Assembly (NCBI GenBank): GCA_028873825.1
Contig: JAPPNM010000082.1
Span: 1-44,712, forward strand
Direction: 5' to 3'
Source: Gemmatimonadota bacterium
GTDB taxonomy: Bacteria; Gemmatimonadota; Gemmatimonadetes; Longimicrobiales; Gaopeijiaceae
DNA length: 44,712 nt
Position numbers and translations under genes: made by a program. Positions within the stretch are counted from its first letter, which is position 1. The number at the start of each line of letters is the position of its first letter. Below are positions 9,093 through 19,509 of the stretch, in pieces. The notes beneath the pieces are model-generated. The model saw only the letters and a list, made by a program, of their open reading frames with translations. It was not told where the DNA came from and did no database searches.

Positions 9093-9653
9093 TCACGGAC
9101 TCTCCATTGCGAGAGGCCCGGCGAGTCGTTTGCGCATCGCCCTTCTGGCGACGTGAAGGTGGACGCGCGACGATCCGGCCGAAATCCCCAGCTCGCTCGC
9201 GATCTCGCCGTGCCTCCAGCCCTCCAGGTCGTAGAGGACCAGCACCCTTCTCTGCAGCTCCGTCAGGTGTGTCATGGCTTCCTTGAGACGGCTCCGCAGC
9301 TCCGCCCTGCCGGCGTCCGCCAGGGGGTCGTCGGCGGAAGCCGCCGAGTAAGCCTTCTCGAGCGGCGCGGCCTCGCGGATCCGATTGTAGTCTCTCCTGT
9401 TGTGCGCCGTGTTGCGGACGATCGCCATCAGCCATGCCCTGAAACGGTCCGGATTGCGGCAGTCGTCGATCCGTTCGAGCGCCCGGATGAACGCTTCCTG
9501 GCATACGTCGTCCGCGTCGTCGGGGTTGTCCAAGGCGGCCCGGGCCACGGCGTGCGCAGTCCTCAAATGCCGCCGGACAAGCCGGTCGAACGCCCTGCTG
9601 TCTCCGCGCCGGACGCGAGCGACAAGGATCCCATCGGTCTCCCCACTGTCCAT
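9093..9653 (-). CDS. ECF-family RNA polymerase sigma factor
   Basis: 186 residues, normal ECF size. Region 2 shows NPDDADDVCQEAFIRAL and FRAWLMAIVRNTAHN (core binding and -10 recognition). Region 4 shows LTELQRRVLVLYDLEGWRHGEIASELGIS followed by the recognition helix SSRVHLHVARRAM. It is first in a cluster with a putative membrane anti-sigma and a Spy/CpxP-like periplasmic protein, an arrangement known for RpoE- or CnrH-type envelope stress sensing. A short inverted repeat lies about 40 bases upstream. Target promoters are unknown. Confidence 0.92.
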   Translation of the reverse strand: MDSGETDGILVARVRRGDSRAFDRLVRRHLRTAHAVARAALDNPDDADDVCQEAFIRALERIDDCRNPDRFRAWLMAIVRNTAHNRRDYNRIREAAPLEKAYSAASADDPLADAGRAELRSRLKEAMTHLTELQRRVLVLYDLEGWRHGEIASELGISAGSSRVHLHVARRAMRKRLAGPLAMESP

Positions 9654-9691
9654 TCGGGTCCGGCTGGCTTGATGTGATCGAAATGCGCTCT

Positions 9692-9705
9692 TGTCATGAA
9701 TGACA
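9692..9705. promoter_or_regulatory. Inverted repeat upstream of the ECF sigma gene
   Basis: TGTCAT-GA-ATGACA is a perfect 6-bp inverted repeat in the 71-base gap between the sigma start and the MazG-like stop. Position suggests a role in the sigma promoter. No clear -35/-10 could be assigned. Confidence 0.3.
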
Positions 9706-9724
9706 GGCGAAGCGGGCGAACCGT

Positions 9725-10078
9725 TTAGTCGCGCCCACGCGGCGGGCCGGGGCGCTCGGCGGGCGATTTGGGCGTCCAGCGGTCTCCGTCGCGCTCCTCG
9801 TACTTGTCCATGGCCCGCGCGAAGGCGCGGTCCAGGTCTATCCCCTGCTGGTTGGCGAGCGAAATCAGCACGAAGAGGATGTCCGCAATCTCCAGTTCGA
9901 GTTCCGCCGGCGCTTCGTCCTCGCGCTTGGGCTTGGAGCCGAAACGGTGGTTGACCTCGCGAGCGAGCTCCCCGACCTCTTCGATGAGACGGGCCAGGAT
10001 GGCCAGCGGCGGCCAGTAGCCTTCCTCGAAGCGGCTTATCCAGCGGTCGACGCGGTCCTGCGCTTCGCGGAAGGTCAC
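9725..10078 (-). CDS. MazG-like nucleotide pyrophosphohydrolase
   Basis: 117-residue all-helical NTP pyrophosphohydrolase. The metal-binding pattern is clear: LIEEVGELAREV and, about 35 residues later, ELEIADILFVLISLAN (the ExxE and ExxD pairs). It should hydrolyse a non-canonical or excess NTP to NMP and pyrophosphate. The start is a GTG at 10078 that overlaps the stop of the upstream oxidoreductase gene (GTGA); homology begins at once with FREAQDRVDRW. It is a single-domain form, much shorter than E. coli MazG. Confidence 0.85.
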   Translation of the reverse strand: MTFREAQDRVDRWISRFEEGYWPPLAILARLIEEVGELAREVNHRFGSKPKREDEAPAELELEIADILFVLISLANQQGIDLDRAFARAMDKYEERDGDRWTPKSPAERPGPPRGRD

Positions 10079-11112
10079 GCCCGCTGCCGCACCGGGGCGA
10101 GCACCAGCTTGCCGAAGACCTCTCCCGCCTCGAGCAGCTCGTGGGCCCGCCGCGCCTCGGAGAGCGGCAGCACCGCGTGGACCGGCGGGGTGGCCACGCG
10201 CCGGAACACCATGTCCATCGCCGCGCGGAACTCGGCCGGCGTGCCCATCGTCGATCCCCGGATCGAAAGTTGGCGCCAGAAGAGGAGGCGAATGTCGACC
10301 TTCCCGGCGGGGCCGGCGGTCGCGCCGAACGACACCAGCCGCCCGCCGACGGCGAGCCCGCGCAGGAGTTGGGGCCAGATCGCCTCGCCGACCGAGTCCA
10401 GGCAGAGGTCCACGCCCCTCTTGCGGGTGATGCGGTGGACGTCCCGGGCCCAGTCGGTGGCGGTGCGGTCGAAGACGTGGCGGGCGCCCAGCGCCCGCAC
10501 CCGGCGGACGTTCTCCTCCGACGACGTCACGGCGAAGACTTCGGCCCCGGCGGCGGCGGCGAACTGGACCGCCATCGCCGACACGCCCCCGCTGGCACCC
10601 GTGACCAGCACCCGTTCGCCCTTCCGTAGTCCGCCCCGCGACATGAGGGCGCGCCACGCGGTCACACCGGCGAGCCCGGCCGCCGCGGCCGTCTCCGCCG
10701 GGAACCCTTCCGGAAGCTCTACCGCGTTCGCGGCCGGCACCACCGCGAACTCGGCGAAACCGCCCTGGGTGTGCTCGCCGATGACGCGAAAGGGCTCCGC
10801 GTTCCGCCCCTTCGATCGTGCGAGCCGGTACCAGTCGTACGCCAGCGACGGGTCGACGACCACGCGCTTGCCGATCCATTCGGGGTCGGTCCCGGCACCG
10901 GCTTCCGCCACGGTGCCGGCGATGTCCGATCCGCCGATGTGCGGCATCGGAATCTCGAAGGGAAGACCGCGGCGCATCCACAGGTCCAGGTGGTTCATCG
11001 AGGAGGCCTCGACCCGGATCCCGAGCTCGCCCGTTCCGGGCCGGGGGACGGGAACTTCCTCGACCTCGACGACCTCGGGGCCGCCGTTTCTGTGAAAGAC
11101 CGCGGCCAGCAC
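10075..11112 (-). CDS. Zinc-type/quinone oxidoreductase (MDR superfamily)
   Basis: 345 residues of the medium-chain dehydrogenase/reductase family. The N-terminal GroES-like domain has PGTGELGIRVEASSMNHLDLWMRRG and PHIGGSDIAGTV. The nucleotide-binding fold has VLVTGASGGVSAMAVQFAAA, which fits NADPH-dependent quinone or enoyl reductases, and HVFDRTATDWARDV. The classical structural zinc cysteines are not obvious. Substrate is not predictable. Its stop overlaps the GTG of the MazG-like gene. Confidence 0.85.
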   Translation of the reverse strand: MLAAVFHRNGGPEVVEVEEVPVPRPGTGELGIRVEASSMNHLDLWMRRGLPFEIPMPHIGGSDIAGTVAEAGAGTDPEWIGKRVVVDPSLAYDWYRLARSKGRNAEPFRVIGEHTQGGFAEFAVVPAANAVELPEGFPAETAAAAGLAGVTAWRALMSRGGLRKGERVLVTGASGGVSAMAVQFAAAAGAEVFAVTSSEENVRRVRALGARHVFDRTATDWARDVHRITRKRGVDLCLDSVGEAIWPQLLRGLAVGGRLVSFGATAGPAGKVDIRLLFWRQLSIRGSTMGTPAEFRAAMDMVFRRVATPPVHAVLPLSEARRAHELLEAGEVFGKLVLAPVRQRA

Positions 11113-11211
11113 GGTGGGGACCGACCTTTCCCATGGGGCGACTTCGGGGAATCGAGCGGCCCGCGGGCAGCCGCCGCCGCGGCGCGACCGACGGAAGTGC
11201 GGCGGCCTGCG

Positions 11212-11280
11212 GACAAACCCCCTCCCGGCGTTCGAGCGGCGACGCGTCCGCGCGGGCGCTCGGCTTCGTTCAACCGTTGA
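11212..11280 (+). repeat. Dispersed repeat B, copy 1
   Basis: A 65-70 bp element also present at 35219-35285 (+) and 25864-25940 (-). Shared pieces are a C-rich run, CGGCRTTCGARCGGCGAY, then TCCGCG and GCTTCG. The three copies share no gene function. This copy and the 25.8 kb copy are both followed on the same strand by the promoter-like palindrome, so the two parts may move as one cassette. Confidence 0.65.
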
Positions 11281-11294
11281 CGATGTAATCGCAA

Positions 11295-11322
11295 CTTTAC
11301 ATCATGTCAAGTTCAGTATACA
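11295..11322 (+). promoter_or_regulatory. Promoter-like palindrome ahead of the CRISPR array
   Basis: The 17-bp near-palindrome CTTTACATCATGTCAAG (11295-11311) contains TTTACA (11296-11301). After 15 bp comes TATACA (11317-11322). The first CRISPR repeat begins 11 bases later. The block is strikingly AT-rich for this genome and can serve as both leader and promoter of the array. Sites of the same build occur at 25.8, 36.5, 40.5 and 44.6 kb. Confidence 0.55.
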
Positions 11323-11332
11323 CTCTGCCCTC

Positions 11333-11483
11333 CCAGGCTCCCCCGCGCGCGGAGGGACCGAGACGAGCGGGTCCGGCACCTTGCTGCCGCCCACCAGGCT
11401 CCCCCCCGCGCGGAGGGACCGACCTGCATGTCGGACATGGAGTCGATGATCCACCCAGGCTCCCCCGCGCGCGGAGGGACCGA
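11333..11483 (+). CRISPR. CRISPR mini-array, 3 repeats / 2 spacers, type I-E-like
   Basis: Three 29-bp repeats lie at 11333-11361, 11394-11422 and 11455-11483, separated by two different spacers of exactly 32 bp (11362-11393, 11423-11454). Repeats 1 and 3 are identical; repeat 2 differs by one base (G to C in the stem). The repeat begins CCAGGCTCCCCCGCG and ends GGAGGGACCGA, with a GC-rich stem and the ACCG-type 3' end seen in type I-E repeats. The 29/32 spacing is the I-E hallmark. The AT-rich side is upstream on the + strand, so transcription is probably rightward. No cas gene is in the window. Confidence 0.85.
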
Positions 11484-11640
11484 CCGGGTTTGGCCGATTC
11501 GGCGGACGGGGTGAGAGCGTGGGGCGACCCTCGGGTCAGGCGGGCTTTTCCGGGCCGGGGGGATTTTGTTCACGATGCTAGTTTGGGGATCGAGGAGAAC
11601 GTCGCGGCGGCGCACCCGGCAGACGCGGGGAGAGGGCGAA

Positions 11641-12018
11641 ATGACCGAACGCGAAGGAACACCGGAGGCGGGAAGGGGAGAGGACGACCGCACCCTGGGG
11701 GGATATTTCGCGGTTCACTCTCGTCCGCCCGCCTTCGAGGCGGTCGACGGGCAGCCGTACACGGTCTCGATCGAGACCGAGAGGACGGGGGACCTGAGGG
11801 CGCCGGTGGCCGGGTACCTGCTCTTCCCGCGCTGGGCCGCGACCGGGCTGGGCATCGTGGGGCACGTGGAGAGTCCGTCGCTCTGGCGGGGAGCGACCCG
11901 CGGCGAGGTGGCGGAGCGGGCGGGCGCGCTGACTCTGCGGGAGGTCCAGCGCATGCTGAACGAAGCCGTGGCGAGAAGGGAGGAGGAGGAGGGCGGGGGC
12001 GGCGGGGGGACGGAGTGA
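11641..12018 (+). CDS. Hypothetical protein
   Basis: 125 residues, soluble, no signal peptide or membrane helix. A recognisable core reads LGGYFAVHSRPPAFEAVDG, YTVSIETERT and YLLFPRWAATGLGIVGHVES, a mixed alpha/beta domain. The C-terminus is low complexity (E and G runs). I start at ATG 11641 because GGGGAGAGGG sits just upstream; the longer frame only adds Arg-rich sequence. The stop overlaps the GTG of queE (GTGA), so it is co-translated with queE. Function unknown. Confidence 0.7.
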   Translation: MTEREGTPEAGRGEDDRTLGGYFAVHSRPPAFEAVDGQPYTVSIETERTGDLRAPVAGYLLFPRWAATGLGIVGHVESPSLWRGATRGEVAERAGALTLREVQRMLNEAVARREEEEGGGGGGTE

Positions 12019-12707
12019 GGGGATCGCACGCGCGCCCGGACCCGGCGCGGTCGGTCCGGGTAACCGAGATCTTCCATTCGATCCAGGGCGAGTCAACCCG
12101 CGCCGGCCTGCCCTGCACCTTCGTGCGGCTCACCGGGTGCCCGCTGCGCTGCGCGTGGTGCGACACCGCGTACGCCTTTCACGGCGGCGCCCGCATGGAA
12201 ATCGACGAGGTTCTCCGGGCCGTGGCGGAGAGGGACTGCCGCCTGGTCGAGATCACCGGGGGCGAGCCGCTCGTGCAACCGGGCGCGGCGGTGCTCGCCC
12301 GCCGGCTCCTCGACGAGGGCTACACGGTCCTGGTCGAGACCTCCGGCGCGGTGGACGTGAGCGTCCTCGACGACCGGGTGCATCGCATCATGGACCTCAA
12401 GTGCCCCGGCTCCGGCGAGGAGCACCGCAACCTCTGGTCGAACCTGGACCACCTCACCCGTCGCGACGAAGTCAAGTTCGTGGTGGCGGACCCGGCCGAT
12501 TTCGAGTGGAGCGCGGAGGTCATCCGCCGCCACCGGCTCGACGAGCGGGTCCGCAACGGGTCGCTCGGGGCGCTGCTGGTGTCGCCGGTGTGGGGGACGG
12601 TTTCGCTCGAGGATCTGGCCGGGGCGATCCTGGCCAGCGGACTGCCGGTGAGGTTCCAGACCCAGCTGCACAAGCACATCTGGGGGGCGGACCGAGCGGG
12701 TGTGTGA
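12015..12707 (+). CDS. queE: 7-carboxy-7-deazaguanine synthase (radical SAM)
   Basis: Radical SAM enzyme that turns 6-carboxy-tetrahydropterin into 7-carboxy-7-deazaguanine in queuosine/7-deazapurine synthesis. 230 residues. The cluster-binding motif C-x3-C-x2-C is in LTGCPLRCAWCDT, preceded by the family start IFHSIQGES and followed by EITGGEPLVQP (SAM-binding GGE). DLKCPGSGE and the C-terminal FQTQLHKHIWG also fit QueE. The GTG start overlaps the preceding stop. The other queuosine genes (queC, queD, queF) are not in the window. Confidence 0.93.
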   Translation: MRGSHARPDPARSVRVTEIFHSIQGESTRAGLPCTFVRLTGCPLRCAWCDTAYAFHGGARMEIDEVLRAVAERDCRLVEITGGEPLVQPGAAVLARRLLDEGYTVLVETSGAVDVSVLDDRVHRIMDLKCPGSGEEHRNLWSNLDHLTRRDEVKFVVADPADFEWSAEVIRRHRLDERVRNGSLGALLVSPVWGTVSLEDLAGAILASGLPVRFQTQLHKHIWGADRAGV

Positions 12708-12773
12708 CCGTGACCGGGCCGGACCCGCGGACGAGCGGCGTCGCCGGGGGGACCGGGCGCGGGCTGGCCGCCC

Positions 12774-13379
12774 GTGATCCTCTCCGCGGCTGCGGCCGCG
12801 CTGGAAGGACGCTTCGGTCCCGTCGCGTCTGCCTCGCCGGACCGCAGCCGCCGGAACGCCGCGGTCGCGCTCGTGCTGCGCGGGCCGCCGGGGATCGCGG
12901 ACCCGCCCGTGCGGCGCTGCGAGGTCCTGGCGATCCGGCGGTCGGAGTCGCCGCGGGATCCGTGGTCGGGGCAGATGGCGCTGCCCGGCGGAAGCCTCGA
13001 GCCCGCGGACGAGGGGCTGCTTGCCGCCGCGGTCCGCGAGACGCGCGAGGAGACGGAGCTCCCGTTGGACGCCGGGCGGGACGTGCTCGGCCGGATCGAG
13101 ACGATGCGGCCCCTCGGCCCCCGGCTGCCCGCGATTTCCATCTGGCCCTTCGTCTTCCGCACCGCGGCCGGCGCGGTGGCGCGGGTCGCGAGCCCGGAGG
13201 TGGCGTCCGTGTACTGGTTCCCGGTCAGGGAGCTCGCTGATCCCGAACGCAGGGGCTCCCACACGTGGAGGGAGGGCGGATTGGTGCGGCGGTTCCCCTG
13301 CATCGAGGTCGAGGGCCGGGTGATCTGGGGGCTGACCTACCGGATCCTGACCCGCTTTCTGGAAGTGGTGGGGGAGTAG
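12774..13379 (+). CDS. Nudix hydrolase, CoA diphosphatase (NudL)-like
   Basis: 201 residues with a Nudix box LPGGSLEPADEG followed by AAAVRETREETEL, the spacing seen in NudL/YeaB-type CoA pyrophosphatases (PGG, acidic stretch, AxRExxEE). Upstream DPWSGQMALPGG is also typical of that group (SGQ then PGG). Expected reaction: CoA or a CoA ester to phosphopantetheine and 3',5'-ADP. A GTG start at 12774 is the only in-frame start after the queE stop 66 bases upstream. Probably in the same transcript as queE. Confidence 0.85.
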   Translation: MILSAAAAALEGRFGPVASASPDRSRRNAAVALVLRGPPGIADPPVRRCEVLAIRRSESPRDPWSGQMALPGGSLEPADEGLLAAAVRETREETELPLDAGRDVLGRIETMRPLGPRLPAISIWPFVFRTAAGAVARVASPEVASVYWFPVRELADPERRGSHTWREGGLVRRFPCIEVEGRVIWGLTYRILTRFLEVVGE

Positions 13380-13388
13380 GGGCGCCTC

Positions 13389-14465
13389 TCACTTCCCCTC
13401 CAGCCACTCCGCCAGGAACACGTTCGTGTTGCCTTCGTGCGACATGTTGCGATTGGAGGCGAAGGCGAGCCGGGTGCCGCCGGGGTCGAAGGCCGGGAAG
13501 CCGTCGAAGCCCTCCGAGAAGGTGATCCGCTCCAGCCCGGTGCCGTCGGCGTTGATCAGGTAGAGCTCGAAGTTGCGTCCCCGCGGATCGTCCATGTTGG
13601 ACGCGAAGACGATCTGCCGGCCCGAGGGATGCCAGGAGGGGGCGAAGTTGGCGGCGCCGTTGTCGGTGAGCTGGCGCGGGTTGGAGCCGTCGGCGTCCGC
13701 GACCCAGATTTCGAGGGCGGAGGGGCGGATGAGGCCGTCGGCCAGGAGCGACAGGTAGTCCTCGCGGGCCTCGGCGGTCTCGGGGTAGTGGGCGCGCCAC
13801 ACGATCTTCGTGCCGTCGGGGCTGTAGAAGGCGCCTCCGTCGTAGCCGAGCCGGTCGGTGATGCGCAGGACGCCGGAGCCGTCGGGGAGCATGGAGTAGA
13901 GGTCGAGGTCGCCGTCGCGCACCGATGTGAAGACGATGCGGTGGCCCGTGGGCGAGAAGGTGGCTTCGGCGTCGTAGCCGGGCTCGGCGGTGAGCTGAAC
14001 GAGGTTCGAGCCGTCGGCGTCGGCGGCGAAGATGTCGAAGGCGGGGTGGAGCGCCCACACGTAGCCGCGCGAACGGTCGGGGGGGGTGGGGCAGGCGGGG
14101 TCGTGGTGATGCGTCGAGGAATAGAGGATGCGGTCGCCGCCGGGGTAGAAGTAGGCGCAGGTGGTCCGTCCCCTGCCGGTGCTGACGAGGACGGGGGCGC
14201 CGCCGGCGGGGTCGAGGGTGTAGATCTGGTCGCAACCCTCGCCGGGAACGGGGGACGACTGGAAGATCAGCGAGGCGCCGTCGAAGGCCCAGTAGGCCTC
14301 GGCGTTCTCGCCCTCGAAGGTGAGCTGGCGCATGGCGCCGAAGCGGGTTTCGCCGGGGTTGACGAGACCGGGGCCGGCGCGACCCTCCCCGGTCTGGCCG
14401 CTCGCCGCGCCGCACGAAGCGACGGCGAGAGCGGTCGCGAGCAGAAGCGAAACGGCGCGAATCAC
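13389..14465 (-). CDS. TolB-like PD40 beta-propeller lipoprotein
   Basis: About 358 residues. The N-terminus is a lipoprotein signal (RAVSLLLATALAVASC, lipobox VASC). The rest is a chain of PD40/WD40-like blades with the recurring pattern I-ADADGSN-QLT and SP-G--IVF-S (DIFAADADGSNLVQLT, EIWVADADGSNPRQLT, ELYLINADGTGLERIT). This is the fold of TolB and many surface propellers. The start is uncertain: GTG 14465 places the signal correctly, but the frame stays open to 14546. It is convergent with the Nudix gene. Partner unknown. Confidence 0.75.
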   Translation of the reverse strand: MIRAVSLLLATALAVASCGAASGQTGEGRAGPGLVNPGETRFGAMRQLTFEGENAEAYWAFDGASLIFQSSPVPGEGCDQIYTLDPAGGAPVLVSTGRGRTTCAYFYPGGDRILYSSTHHHDPACPTPPDRSRGYVWALHPAFDIFAADADGSNLVQLTAEPGYDAEATFSPTGHRIVFTSVRDGDLDLYSMLPDGSGVLRITDRLGYDGGAFYSPDGTKIVWRAHYPETAEAREDYLSLLADGLIRPSALEIWVADADGSNPRQLTDNGAANFAPSWHPSGRQIVFASNMDDPRGRNFELYLINADGTGLERITFSEGFDGFPAFDPGGTRLAFASNRNMSHEGNTNVFLAEWLEGK

Positions 14466-14557
14466 GGTCGTTCGGAGCTGGGGCGAGGCGTGGCCGGGGG
14501 GGACGGTCGGGCCGCCGGGCGGCGCGCGGGCCGACCAAGATAACACGGCTTCGCGCG

Positions 14558-15712
14558 CTACCCCTCCTCCTCCGAGCGCGAGATCCGAATCCCGCGCCGC
14601 CTGAGCGCCGCGACGAAGGGCCCGGCCGGGACGACTTCGTCGGGGGTGCCGACGCCCGGCGCGGCCACCTCGCCGCGCGCCTGCATCAGCGCCACGACGG
14701 CGAGCGAGAACCCGGTGGTCCTCGCCATGGCGGTGATCCCCGTGGCCGGGTCGTGACGGTCGGTGACGTCATAGCGAAGCCGCGCCGGGCGGCCGTCCCG
14801 CTCGCCGGCCACCTCGACCCGCGCGACGACCAGGTCGTCCCCGTCTTCGTTCGTGAGGAGCGGCGTGACCTGCTGGATGAAGAAGCGGCGCGGGTTGACC
14901 GGGTTGCCGCGGTAGTCGACGTCGCGGTCGCTCAGGAGACCCAGATCGCGGATCGCGCGCATGATGTGCGCGTGGCCCGGATAGCGAAGCGTCTTGTACT
15001 CCAGCGTCCGGATCCGCCCCTCGTAGCGGGAGGGCAGGGCGGAGGTTCCGCCGCCGGTGTAGAAGGCCTCCAGACGCCCGACGGGGGGCGGGAAGTCCAC
15101 GGTCTCGAGCCCCGACAACGCTTCGGCGGTCGTGCGCGCCCCGTCCCGCAGGATTTCGGCGGGGGTCGCGTAGTAGTCCAGCATTCCCTCCAGCGAATAG
15201 ACGATCTGGTAGTTGAGCGGGGGCTTGGGGTTGCGCGGCAGCCCCCCGACCCAGAGCAGCACGGAGTCCGCGGTGTCCATCCGGTCGATTCCGCCCTGTG
15301 CCAGGACGTTGACCAGGCCCGGAGCCAGCCCGACGTCGGGGACGACGGATAGTCCGGCCCCGCGGGCGCGGGCGTCGAGCTCCCTCTGCCGCTCCATGAT
15401 CGCGGTGTTGCCGCCGAGGTCGGTGAAATGGGCCCCGGACCTCACCGCCATCCGGGCCATGTCGTGGTTGAAGTAGTAGGGCAACGCGCAGAGGACGCCG
15501 GTGACGCCGTCCATGGCGGCCGCGATCTCCCGTTCGCGGGAGGCGTCGGCTCGCACGGTGCTCAGCCGGCCGCCGAGGTGGGGCCGCAGCACAGGGTGAA
15601 GCGCATCCGGTCGCAGGTCGGCGATGACGACTTCGTCGACCGCGTCGTCGAGGAGCAGGTCGAAGGCGGCGGCGGATCCCTGGGTGCCCCCGCCCAGCAC
15701 GAGGAACCTCAC
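14558..15712 (-). CDS. Saccharopine dehydrogenase-like oxidoreductase
   Basis: 384 residues of the LYS9/saccharopine reductase-like family. The Rossmann motif VLGGGTQGSAAAFDLL starts at residue 3, followed by IADLRPDAL and ALPYYFNHDMARMAVRSGAHFTDLGG, then DVGLAPGLVNVLA. These are shared by saccharopine dehydrogenase, carboxynorspermidine dehydrogenase and lysine 6-dehydrogenase-like enzymes. The residues after VPDVGLAPG fit lysine 6-dehydrogenase-like members best. A GTG start at 15712 is chosen because homology begins at once. It starts 7 bases after the topoisomerase stop. Confidence 0.8.
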   Translation of the reverse strand: MRFLVLGGGTQGSAAAFDLLLDDAVDEVVIADLRPDALHPVLRPHLGGRLSTVRADASREREIAAAMDGVTGVLCALPYYFNHDMARMAVRSGAHFTDLGGNTAIMERQRELDARARGAGLSVVPDVGLAPGLVNVLAQGGIDRMDTADSVLLWVGGLPRNPKPPLNYQIVYSLEGMLDYYATPAEILRDGARTTAEALSGLETVDFPPPVGRLEAFYTGGGTSALPSRYEGRIRTLEYKTLRYPGHAHIMRAIRDLGLLSDRDVDYRGNPVNPRRFFIQQVTPLLTNEDGDDLVVARVEVAGERDGRPARLRYDVTDRHDPATGITAMARTTGFSLAVVALMQARGEVAAPGVGTPDEVVPAGPFVAALRRRGIRISRSEEEG

Positions 15713-15719
15713 CGGGGGG

Positions 15720-18199
<2,480 letters not shown>

Positions 18200-18203
<4 letters not shown>

Positions 18204-19096
18204 CGCCCCGCCGCCCTCCTCGCGGCCCCGCCCAGCCACGCTCCCGGCACGGTCCCCCGCTCCCGCACCTCGACCGCGTCTCCCACCGCGATGCGGCCGC
18301 GGCCGTGGTGGACCGCGTTCAATCCGAAGTACACCAGGGACTCGATGCGGCGGTAGAGGGCCAAGGTGCGAAGCGGCTCGCCCTCCGGGTCGCGGGCGCC
18401 GGTCTCCTGGTCGGTGGCGGTGACCTTGCAGCGGGCGCAGAGCTTGACGCCGCTGAACTCCAGGTCTCCGACGGCGAAGCGTCTCCACTTGTCCTCGTCG
18501 TGGGGGTGGGCGGCCGTCACCACGACGTTGGGCCGGAACCGCTCGACGGGGATCGCGCGCCCGGCCCGGCGGGCCAGCTCGTCCACCGACGCCTCGCCGA
18601 CCACCAGCACGGGGTATCCGTCAGCGAAGCTCACGCGGTGTCCGCCGGCGTAGGCCGGGTCGGTCGTCCGAGCGTCTTCCCGCCGCATGAAGACCAGCCG
18701 GTACTCGCCGCGGAGTACGGTGGAGAGCCACTCGTCGGCGGCGGGAGACACGGCGGCGGCGAGCGCCACCGACCCGTGGATCCGGACCCGCATGGGCCCG
18801 CCGGGCGCGTTGCCGGGGACGGTAAGGGACTCCACTCCCTCGGCTTCGAGCCGCAGCCGTCCGTTCGCCAGGCGGGGACGTACGGTGGCCAGGCCGGGCT
18901 CGTCGCGCTGGCTGGCGAAGCCGCCGTCGGGCCGGACGACCATCCAGCGGCGGTCGAACCGGGGCCCGATCCCGTCGAACTCCATGGTCTCGAGCTCGGT
19001 TGCCCGCATCCCCTTCACGGGGTGGATCAGGAGGCGGGCGACCCGCGGGCCCTTCGCGGGCTCCGAAGTGCGGGAGATCGCGGCCGGACCGGTCAC
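18200..19096 (-). CDS. MOSC domain protein (molybdenum cofactor sulfurase C-terminal-like)
   Basis: 298 residues. The N-terminal MOSC beta-barrel has [11 protein letters not shown] and [12 protein letters not shown]. The C-terminal MOSC domain has RFRPNVVV and the conserved Cys region [15 protein letters not shown], with [10 protein letters not shown]. Members bind sulfur-carrying or metal cofactors; eukaryotic mARC proteins share this layout and carry molybdenum cofactor. Starts at GTG 19096 overlapping the upstream stop, and its stop overlaps the topoisomerase start. Link to the topoisomerase is positional only. Confidence 0.88.
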
Positions 19097-19509
19097 GCCA
19101 TCGCCCGCCGCCCGCCCCGGCCGACGATCGAGAGCGGCAGGGTCGCCTGGTGGCGCCCGTCGACCAGGATGTGGAAGGTGTGGATCCCGGCCTCCTGGAA
19201 TACGATCCCGTCCAGGTTGATAACGTGGGGGACCCGGATTCCCGTCTGCAGGCTGGCGCGCCCGGGCGACACCTTGAGTTTCCCGCTGAGCGAGACCAGC
19301 TCCTTGCCCTTGGGACTCGACAGCTTGATCGTCAGCTTGTGGGTCCCGGCGTCGCTCACGTCCCCGAGGAAGCGCAGCACCAGGGAGAGGCGGCCGTGCC
19401 GGGCCGGAAACCGTCCCACGCTGATCTGGTCGAAGACGCCGAGCAGGTTGAGCTTCCCCGAACCGTCGATCGTGGCCGCGTCGGCGGTGAGTACGAGGTC
19501 TACGTCCAC
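19093..19509 (-). CDS. DUF6941-like small beta protein
   Basis: About 138 residues. The start VDVDLVLTADAATIDGSGKLNLLGVFDQI, followed by LVLRFLGDVSDAGTHKL and INLDGIVFQEAGIHTFHILVDG, matches a widespread small beta-sandwich family of unknown function. I chose GTG 19509 because the fold starts there; the frame is open to 19671 but the extra 54 residues are low complexity. Overlaps the MOSC gene by GTGA. The family name is from memory of its sequence pattern and has not been checked. Confidence 0.6.
   Translation of the reverse strand: MDVDLVLTADAATIDGSGKLNLLGVFDQISVGRFPARHGRLSLVLRFLGDVSDAGTHKLTIKLSSPKGKELVSLSGKLKVSPGRASLQTGIRVPHVINLDGIVFQEAGIHTFHILVDGRHQATLPLSIVGRGGRRAMA

Noticed and set aside
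11304-12014. Upstream extension of the queE frame through the CRISPR array
   Set aside because: Codes through CRISPR repeats and another gene; GTG 12015 overlaps the previous stop and fits QueE length.
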